The notes under the pieces were generated by a model, which searched no databases, was not told the DNA's origin, and saw only the letters and a list, made by a program, of their open reading frames with translations. Below are positions 56,276 to 64,000 of a DNA stretch of 64,000 bases, piece by piece. This stretch comes from Eublepharis macularius (lineage: Eukaryota > Chordata > Lepidosauria > Squamata > Eublepharidae), in the NCBI RefSeq assembly GCF_028583425.1, contig NC_072791.1, positions 43,965,368-44,029,367 of the forward strand, given 5' to 3'. Made by a program: the position numbers and the translations under genes. Positions within the stretch are counted from its first letter, which is position 1. Each line of letters begins with the position of its first letter.

Positions 56276-56596
56276 TTTCTCTCTGCTCAGTAACCAAACA
56301 GCAGTTCACTCCACCCACATTCTTAGTCATCAGCCAATCATCTCTCACTCATCTGTACTACTCTTCATCTGTACCACACCAAGCATTTAAAGACACACAC
56401 ACACACACACACTTGTAATCATTACAAGTGGTAATGTAGCAAATGTGAGCAAGGCATCAGAAGAAAAGATGACTGGAACTGGAGGAGTGGGAACAAATCC
56501 TATCTGGATTCACTGCAGGCTTTGATGGTGGATTTACATCCCCTCCAAAGGTAAAAAGAATAATTGGCTGTCACAAGAAGATTGGAAGGAGACTTA
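56200..56596. other. Tandem-repeat remainder, (CA)n, unique sequence
   Basis: After the second repeat unit there is a (CA)n at about 56394-56412 and no gene. Confidence 0.4.
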
Positions 56597-56793
56597 GGCC
56601 ATTTTCACATGCTTAAAACCTCTGGAAAATCGCGCAAAATTCATGGCATCTTCATAGCGTGATTTCCCATTTAATGGTGCAATTTCTGACATCATCACAC
56701 CATTAAACGGGAAATCGTGCTATCAAGACACCGTCGTGCTGTGAGTTTTGCATGATTTTCCAGAGGCGATTACAAGCATGTGAAAATGGCCCT
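56597..56793. mobile_element. Palindromic MITE, ~197 bp
   Basis: Begins GGCCATTTTCACATGCTT and ends AAGCATGTGAAAATGGCC (exact inverse once an internal base is allowed), and the whole element is a loose palindrome with 'CATTTAATGGTG' and 'CACCATTAAACG' inside. Flanking TTA and CTA may be a diverged 3-bp target duplication. Confidence 0.7.
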
Positions 56794-56807
56794 AGTGAGT
56801 TTGTTTC

Positions 56808-56950
56808 AGGTGGGTAGCTGTGTTGGTCTGTCATATAAGAGCAAGATTGAGGTCCGCTAACACCTTAAAGTTTTGATGCTTGAAAGCTCATACTCTGGAA
56901 AACTAGTTGGTCTTTAAGGTGCTACTGGACCCGAATCTTGCTTTTTATGA
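56808..56950. mobile_element. Foldback repeat, diverged copy
   Basis: 'GTGGGTAGCTGTGTTGGTCT' to 'AACACCTTAAAGTTTTGATG', then 'GAAAGCTCATACTCTGG' and the return arm 'GGTCTTTAAGGTGCTACTGG'. GAAAGCTC survives but CUGANGA does not. Confidence 0.6.
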
Positions 56951-58034
56951 GTCTGAAAACTGCGTGCCCCAGGATCAAATGTAGAACGTCCCCCTGCAGC
57001 TTGCATCAGCCAGTCACTCCACAATATTGTGCCTCCCTTCCATATTTCTTCTAACTAGCAGGCATTTTACCAAACTGGACTTTGAGAGCCTAAATAGGGC
57101 TACTGAATGCTATTGCCTTGCCAAAGGGAAAGTGCAAATAGAAAAGGGGATTCCTCTTTCTCCACTCATGGGCCCTGGACAGTCAGTGCTATGCTTTTGT
57201 GAGCACAAATGATGTCATCTGTCGACTGCCTTGCTCCCCCCCCCCCCCCCCCGCTCTCCACCTCCTTTCAGGGGGAGAAAAATCATTAAGCGCTGTAGTA
57301 AGAGCTGATTCAGGCCACTGGGGTTTAGTCGGCTCAGAAAATGCGTTTGGGAGGGATGATGGAGGAGAGATTGCAGAGTATGCTCACTGCTGACCTGCTG
57401 AATTATGACTTTAATGCAGTCACTTTAATAACTTGCCGTAGCTCCAACCACCAGATGCAATTTATGGCAGAGCAGGCGCCCAAGCGTTTTTCTTTCTCTG
57501 AAGACTAAGCAGATCTCTGATTACTGGCCCCCTCCCCCAAGCCCATTACTTCTCCCTGCTTGCTCTGCTAATGGAAAAATGTTCTGTGTCTGTGTGATTT
57601 TTCTTCCCTCAAGCCTTGTTTTCAGGAAATGGTGGAAAATGAGAAACTAATGCACAGGACTGAACAAAACCTCCTCCCCCTCCCCCTTTCCTGTTAAGAC
57701 CATGCAGATTTCCTCTTTGAGGTCCATCTTTTCTCCCTCTCTCCTTCTCGCAATTTTAAAAATTTTGTGAGAGTAAAGACTGGACAAACAAAAGAGAGGC
57801 TTCCATGAAAAGGACAGCACATGAATAGTGTTTGGTTACTTTTCCAGTGCAATCTCCAACGTTTTAGGAAGTCTTTCATGATGTTATGAAGCCCAGAGAA
57901 GACCAGTGGAAGGTACTGACATTTATAGACCAACAGATTTTGAATCTTTATTAGAGAAACCTCCATGTTATGAATCCCATGTATAGACAAATGGCTGCCA
58001 GCTTTAACTTAAGATACACAACTTGGGTTATTAA
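56951..58034. other. Unique intergenic sequence
   Basis: No gene. Poly(C) at 57236-57252. The block 57260-57560 lacks repeats and has a composition that suits a conserved non-coding element. Confidence 0.4.
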
Positions 58035-58228
58035 CCTCAGGAAGGGAAATTCCTGGAGAGTTAAGGCATGGAGTCTGGGAAAGAGAGAGCTTGGGGAGGT
58101 GAGGGATAATGCCCACCCTTCAAATGGAGTCCACCCTCTAAAGCAGCCATTTTATCCAGAGGAAGTGATCTCTGTCACTTGGAGATGCCAGGAGATCTCC
58201 AGCTACCACCTGGAGGTTGTCACCCCTG
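58035..58228. mobile_element. TIR element, diverged
   Basis: 'GGGAAATTCCTGGAGAG', 'GGGATAATGCCCACC', 'AAAGCAGCCATTTTATCC' and 'CCACCTGGAGGTTGTCACCC' align with 18631-18832 in the same orientation. Confidence 0.55.
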
Positions 58229-58444
58229 TGGCCAAGGGGCAGTCTGGAGGAATATGGCAGATCAGAGGCAGAAAAAAATCTGGACAGTAAGGGGAGGCGC
58301 TAGGGAAGAATCTTGTGGGTCAAGAACAACTTCTAAAGAGGAGGCTGGTAACTTTGTGGCAGAATCTGGCAGAATCTTGAAGGCCTTGGTTTTTCTGCAT
58401 CCAACACTGGTTACCTGACCGGTTAGAAAAACTGATTATCTGAC

Positions 58445-60170
58445 TAGAAACATGGAAACAGAGCTGGAAGGAACCCCAAGGATCATCTAGTCCAGCCCTC
58501 TGCACAAGGCATGACATTCACAGCTATCCCTTCCCACCTCCCTCAGTGACTCCTGCTCTGTGCCTAGAGGAAGACAGAAAACCTCCAGGATCCCCGGCCA
58601 ATCTAGCCTGGAGGAAAATTCCTTCCTGTCCCCAAAATGGCAATCAACATTACCTTGGGCGTATAAGAAAGGGCCACGAGAGCCAAGTACCAGCGCATCC
58701 CTTCATGCGCTCCCTCTCTTGATCTGTGTGCATTCATATTAAGTCAGAGAATCATCATAGTGTCAGATGATCATCTAGCCTCTCTTAAATACATCCAGGG
58801 AAGGAGAGCCCTCCACATCCCGAAGAAGCCTGTTCCACTGAGGAACCACTCTGTCAGGAAGTTCTTCCTCACGTTTAGCTGAAAACTCTTTTGCTTTAAT
58901 TTTAACCTGTCATTTCTGGTCCAACCCTCTGGGGCAACAGAAAACAACTCAGTTCCATCCTGTATGTTACAGCCCTTCAAATGCTTGAAGAGGCCTATCA
59001 TAACACCTTTCAGTTGCCTCCTCTCCAGGCTAAACAGACCCAGCTCCTTCAACCTTTCCTCATAAGACTTAGTCTCCAGACCTCTCATCATCTTCATTGC
59101 CCTCCTTTGGGCATGTTCCAGCTCCTTCTTGTTAACTTCTTAACATCCTTCTTAAACTGTGGTGCCCCAAACTGTATATAGTACTCCAAATGAGGTCTAA
59201 CCAAAGCACAGTAAATGATACCATTACCTCATATGATCTGAAGACTATACTTCTGTTGAAACAGACTAAAATTGCATTTGCCTTTTTAGCTATAGCATCA
59301 CATTGCTGACATGTTCAGCATATGATCTACTAAGACCCCTAGATTCTTTTCACATATACTACTGCCAAGACAGGTCTCCCCCATCCTATGTGTCTTTGAT
59401 TTTTCCTACCTAACTGCAGAACTTTACTTTTATCTCTGTTTAAATTCATTTTGTTAGTTTTAGCCCAGTTTTCCAGCTTGTCAAGATCACCTTGGATCTT
59501 GCTTCTGTCTTCTACTGTATTTGCAACCCTTCCCAATTTGGTATCATTTGCACATTTAATGAGCATTCCCTCTATTCCTTCATTCAAGTCATTTAAAAGA
59601 GACTGAACAACACAGGGCCCAGGACAGATCCCTGAGGTACTCCACTCGTCACTCCTCTCCAAGAAGATGAAGAACCATTTACAAGCACTCTTTGGGTATG
59701 ATCTGTCAACCACTTACAAATCAATCTAACAGTAACAGGATCCAAACCACATATTACCAACTTGTTAACTAGAATATCATGTGGAACCTTATCAAAAGCC
59801 TTACTTGAACCAAGATAGACTATGTCCACTGCATTCCCATGATCCACCAAAGTAGTACCTCTCTCAAAAAAGGAGATAAGGTTAGTCTGACATGACCTGT
59901 TCTTGAGGAACTCATGCTGGCTCTTTGTAATCACAGCCATCCTTTCTAAATGCTCAAGAACTGTTTGATGATTTGTTCTGGGATCTTTCTAGGTATGGAT
60001 GTCAATAATTACCTGGCTCCTCCTCTTTTCCCTTCTTGAAGATGGGGACAACATTTGCCCATCTCCAATCTTCTGGCAGCTTACCTGCACTCCAAGAATT
60101 CTCAAAGATGATAGACATCTTGGCTTGAAACTGCAGAGCTATAGAAATTGCCTCACTCATGTAGGTATGA
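58445..60170 (-). mobile_element. CR1 LINE 3' half, decayed
   Basis: Minus-strand fragments of the CR1 reverse transcriptase in order: 'GKLPEDWRWANVVPIFKKG' (about 60085-60030), '[20 protein letters not shown]' (about 59925), '[14 protein letters not shown]', '[14 protein letters not shown]' (about 59605). After a frameshift come 'CANDTKLG' where the catalytic FADD should be, 'KTNKMNLNRDKSKVLQLGRK', and then the C-terminal 'YEERLKELGLFSLERR' frame (59097-58771). A CR1-type 3' UTR reaches about 58445. Frame breaks, an internal deletion near 59340-59100 and the FADD change show it is inactive. About half of ORF2 is missing at the 5' side. Confidence 0.9.
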
Positions 60171-61382
60171 GTAATCTGGAGTGAGCAAACAGGACAAGCA
60201 AACAGGGAGCTTTGTCTGGGAGAAAGTAGGTGGTGGTTCCAAGGGTGTCACTTGTGCTTGGTTTCCCTCTTTTCCCTGGGTCTGCTGGGTTTTGCTGAGT
60301 GAGTAGAGGCTTGTGTTTCTTGGTGTGCGTATTGGCTGTAAAATACTGACTAGTATTTGTGACTAGTAAAATACTACCTGTGGGCAATTCCAGGCACAGC
60401 TGACCATCAACTCCCTCCCCAACTGTATTTCCTAAGTGATCAAAGCATGTGTAATGAGCCGATTACAAGCTTCTGGACCATTCAAAGTCACTCCTGAACA
60501 ACTCCATGAAGCAGAAGGAATCAGAAGAAGTCCTGATGGAATGATTGACCTTGCATCACAGACTGTGCCTACAGCATTCACAGTGTTGAGGGAACCTAAT
60601 TGGTCCCCACCCTTTGTTCTTCCACAAGTTCTCACTGATCCTTCTTCCTTGCCTGTTCAGTTCCCACCCCTTGTTCCTCCACAGGTTCTCACCCATCCTC
60701 CCTCTTTGCCTGTGATGTGGTAAAATTAGAGTTCTTCTGACCACAGAAGGTGGGAGAGCCTGTAAGAAGATTTTTGGAGGAACAGGTTTGGAAGCCTCAC
60801 TCGTACCTGGATGTATTTAAAGTCCTAGAACCATCTCTGGCAAAAAACCTGTCTAACAACTGTGTTCTTGATGGGAAAGAATGGTTCACCATCATTGTGT
60901 GTATGTGTATGTATGTACTAGGGGCACAGTATTACTTCTGCTTCACTGCCTCTTCAGTCAAAAGCAGCCTGCGTAGGAGGAGGAGGAGAGTAGCAACCTC
61001 AATGTGCCTGGAGGCTGTCAGCTGTCTGGGAGAGGGAGCAGTTATTTGGATTGGATCTAGGGTGGGGGGGGTGATTTTTGGGGAAAGAGAGGCATAGCAG
61101 CTTGCAGACATTGGAGGAGAGGTGCTGGCTTTCTTCTCCCTGAGTCTGTTGAGCGTTAACTGCTGCATGGCATTCAGTAACATAAATTTCCTCTGAACAA
61201 AGAAGCACTGATAGATAAAGCATCACGTGCATGATTGCTGCTTGTTGTCTGGTTAATAAAGTGTCCAGCGGCAACCTTAGGAGACATACTGCACACTGGC
61301 TACAATGGCTTCCTGAAAGGGGAAGTATGGTGGTAAGACGGGTCTAAAGAGAGACAAGACAGCAGTGGAATTAAGTTGAGAG
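60171..61382. other. Intergenic, no supported gene
   Basis: A 95-codon plus-strand frame (60436-60723) contains a roughly 50-bp sequence tandemly repeated ('CCACAAGTTCTCACTGATCC' / 'CCACAGGTTCTCACCCATCC'). I do not recognise the protein and treat it as chance. Confidence 0.4.
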
Positions 61383-61600
61383 AATGCTGTAGTGGTTAGG
61401 ATATCAAAGTAGCATCTAGGAGACCCAGGTCTGAATCCCCCCTCTGCCAAGGAAGCTTCCTGGATGACCTTGGGCCAGTCACACACACTCAGGCAAACCT
61501 ACTTCACAGGGTTGTTGTGAGGATAACATGGAAGAGGGGAGATTCTGGGAGGAAGGGGGAGGAAGAGGAATAAATAAATTTAGCTCTGAAATAAACAACA
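61383..61600 (+). mobile_element. Sauria-type tRNA SINE
   Basis: 'TGTAGTGGTTAGGATATC', 'CCCAGGTCTGAATCCCCC' (box B region), 'GATGACCTTGGGCCAGTCA', 'CTTCACAGGGTTGTTGTGAG' and an AATAAATAAA tail. Confidence 0.8.
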
Positions 61601-62400
61601 TGATGTTGTTTGGTTCTTAGGATTAAGAACTCTGTAGTTCTTAATCTATTCCTTTCTCAGCTAGGGTCTCCGTTCTTCCACATTTCTCTCTTGTTCATTA
61701 AGTAATTTGTATTACCCTCCATTTTCAGCTCCAGGGTCGGGGGAACCCCAACAAAAGTGTCATAAGGAGATCAGTAAAATTCAGTCTCCTTTTCACACCA
61801 AGAAGGAAGCTAATCAGACAACCATCCTTCACTGAAGAAGAGTTTAGCAAAGCTGGTTCAGCCCCTTTTGGCATGTATCTGTTTGGGAGATAATAATAAA
61901 CATTTTATTATTTTATGCCTCCTCTGGTTTCCTTTCCCAGAATGCACTGTTCCATCCACAGGAGTGAACAATGGCATCTTTCAAAGGGCTTCTAAAAACG
62001 GCATCACAGATCAGTCCTTTATGACTTAAATATTTACTAGAGAGTCAAATCCCTACGGTTACAAGTGCTGTTTTTAATGATTTGGATTATGAACCAGCAG
62101 AAAATCCCTTGAATGAGATCCAGCTTCTCATTTCTACGAGGAAAGCATTTTCCACAAGTATTGAAATCAGCAAGATTATTGCATAATACACAACGCCTCT
62201 CGCTCAGTAGAGAGATGGAGAAAGCAAGGTCATATAAAGAATAACCATAAGTTATATTCCAGAGGGCTTGCTGTTTCAGCCAGCTGCAGCCCAAACAATG
62301 TTTTATTTCACTTTCGAAAGCAATTTGAACCCATGTTTGAAATTAACAGTCGTTCTCAGTGCCCTGTGGCCCTGAGAGAGGATTCAGAAGCTATTCATAT
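61601..62400. other. Unique intergenic sequence
   Basis: No gene. 62030-62300 is a repeat-free block that could be a conserved non-coding element. Confidence 0.35.
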
Positions 62401-62655
62401 TTATAATAATAACAACAACATTTGATTTATATACCGCCTTTCAGAACAACATAACGCCCACTCAGAGTGGTTTACAAAGTATGTTATTATTATCCCCACA
62501 GCAATCGCCCTGTGAGGTGGATGGGGCTGAGAAATCTCCGGAGAGCTGTGACTGACCCAAGGTCACCCAGCTGGCTTCAAGTGGAGGAGTGGGGAATCCA
62601 GCCCGGTTCTCCAGAGTCCCGCCGCTTTTAACCACTACACCAACCTGGCTCTCAG
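62401..62655 (-). mobile_element. tRNA-type SINE, full length
   Basis: Plus-strand order is the reverse of the SINE: (AAC)n, 'TTTATATACCGCCTTTCAG', 'GAGTGGTTTACAAAGTATG', 'CGCCCTGTGAGGTGGATG', 'CAAGGTCACCCAGCTGGCTT', ending 'AACCACTACACCAACCTGGC' at the tRNA-like head. Confidence 0.85.
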
Positions 62656-63149
62656 TTCCTCTACCAGCTCCAGTACCCACCCTGTTCCTTGCTTGCAGCA
62701 AACAGGAAAGGAAGGCAAGTGAGGAGAATGCATATGGCTCCAGGTTTCAGTGTGCATCCATTCATTCATGCATGAAAGGCACACAGAGTTTTTCTTGAGG
62801 AGTTAGCCGTGTTAGTCTGTAGTTCCTCCCTATTCTTGCAGCTCCTGAAACCCAGAAAGAAAATTCCTGGGGTCACAAGATCCACGCCAAGGAACAGCGG
62901 TAGGGCTCAGGAGGGACAAGGAAATGAAAGGAACCTTTTTCCTCAGTAAAGCTGCACTCGTAGAAGAGGAAGGAGGAACAATTTCACACACCCCCATTCT
63001 TCCAATCCCCCTGACCTCCATGGCTGTTCCTCTCGGGAAGGTCCTGCGACCCATGAGTCATCTTTCCAGGAACTGGAAGGGGCTGCAGGAAGAAAAGGAT
63101 GCAGGAAAACTCATTGTGTTCCGTGCACGCCAGTGTCCCTGACATTTCA
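62656..63149. other. Intergenic with a foldback-family fragment
   Basis: 62797-62822 ('GAGGAGTTAGCCGTGTTAGT' plus 'CTGTAG') is the terminal 26 bp of the foldback repeat arm. Nothing else recognised. Confidence 0.45.
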
Positions 63150-63243
63150 AATCCACAAATCTCAAGACTTGAAGAGCCACTGCCGGTTAAAATGCTGAGC
63201 TTGATGGACCAACAGTCTGACTTGGTATAAAAGAGGCTTTCAT
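63150..63243 (+). mobile_element. tRNA-derived SINE 3' end
   Basis: 'GAGCTTGATGGACCAACAGT' then 'CTGACTTGGTATAAAAGAGG' equals the 3' end of the 9628-9833 family. Confidence 0.6.
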
Positions 63244-63310
63244 TTTATTTAAAATATTTATATCCCACTTTTATCTCCTTAGTCTTAAGGTGGCTAACAA
63301 AACAACAACC
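63244..63310 (-). mobile_element. LINE 3' tail fragment
   Basis: 'TTTATTTAAAATATTTATAT', 'CCCACTTTTATCTCCTTAG', 'AGGTGGCTAACAAAACAACA' is the reverse of a LINE 3' terminus. Confidence 0.45.
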
Positions 63311-64000
63311 ACATTTCGAGTACCGAAAAACAGTACCACAGGCTACCGACAAGATAAAAACACTGCCAGATCTGCCCAAACCAGTTTACCCTGTACCAAA
63401 TACCCTCTGAAATATAACTGCTGCATAAGAAACACAGCAAAAGGCACAATGGCTGTACCTTTGTTCAGTTCTCTGGACTCAGAGCCTTTTAAGCTATAGA
63501 CCCCATATCCAGGAGAAGTCTTATTAAAACCATGATGTTCTATGTTCAATCCTATACAGACTTGGGTGCCTTTAAGCACATGGTGTCTTATAGTTACCAT
63601 ATAACCTAATTTAGTCATCTCACTTAGGGGAACTTAAAACATGTTCATGCGAATCTGTCGTGAAGATACATCTGTATGGTTTCTATATATCTACTCACAC
63701 ATTCGCAGCTCAGTCTCCCAAGAACGGATGAAAGCCTTGTTGAAATGAATGCTACAGAGCATTGAGTAGCTGGCCACCTTTTTAATTAGCTTACATATGT
63801 GTTTAGGAACATATTTGCGCATCTATGATGGATGCATGGCCAGCCCCACCCGTTAGTCTAGTAACAGCAGATCTCCTGGGCCTTTAATTGATCCTGAGAA
63901 CAATTCTGCAAGATGTGGCTTTCTCCTTTTTACAGAAGGGTGTATTCTAATGCCATGTCTGGCCAAGGATGTGGAATGAATCAATAGCATGCAGTTCTGC
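63311..64000. other. Intergenic, nothing recognised
   Basis: Possibly more of the LINE 3' UTR up to about 63480; otherwise unique sequence to the window edge. Confidence 0.35.

Noticed and set aside
60436..60723. 95-codon frame with a Pro/Leu repeat ('PQVLT..SLP')
   Set aside because: The repeat is a DNA-level tandem duplication of about 50 bp. No known protein recognised.

Overview
This window looks like nuclear DNA from a squamate reptile. It holds Sauria-type tRNA SINEs, a 5S-rRNA-derived SINE, a BovB LINE 3' end, CR1, L2-like and R4/R2-like LINE relics and hAT-type elements, all around one vertebrate gene. A gecko-like lizard is a guess only; the sequence supports 'squamate' much better than any species.

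The only protein-coding gene I can support is IRF2BPL: one uninterrupted exon on the + strand, CDS 28562-30730, 722 codons. It sits in a large CpG island (about 26900-30730) and is followed by an AT-rich 3' UTR with AATAAA signals at 31504 and 31577. Its two diagnostic ends, an N-terminal C4 zinc finger and a C-terminal RING-type finger, are intact, while the homopolymer tracts differ from the human protein. The leader carries short upstream ORFs and NRF1- and CRE-like sites.

Everything else is intergenic. Repeat-rich sequence fills 1-16800: an L2-like LINE end, 5S SINE, Sauria SINE with a nested MITE, a foldback split by a hAT element, an R4-like relic, and a SINE split by a 247-bp palindrome. 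From 17700 to 36300 the sequence is mostly unique and includes several GC-rich, CpG-rich blocks with few repeats. From 36500 to 64000 it is again repeat-rich with AT-rich unique stretches: TIR elements near 36.6, 39.4, 49.8 and 58.1 kb, a nested LINE/foldback/hAT locus at 47.2-48.2 kb, BovB at 53.9 kb and CR1 at 58.4-60.2 kb.

The most interesting signal is a fold shared by several foldback repeat families. Copies at 2.9, 8.7, 12.5, 23.1, 45.0 and 47.4 kb contain a hammerhead-ribozyme-like core: CUGANGA, one extra base, a stem II whose sequence differs between families but usually stays complementary, GAAA (or its decayed form AAAA), and a loopless palindromic stem III (ACGU or AGCU) followed by the cleavage base. 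Many of these loci are arranged head-to-head so that both strands, or the foldback centre, carry the motif. Known biology of Penelope-like retroelements, which carry minimal hammerheads, makes this credible. Assigning these copies to that class, and any catalytic activity, is inference.
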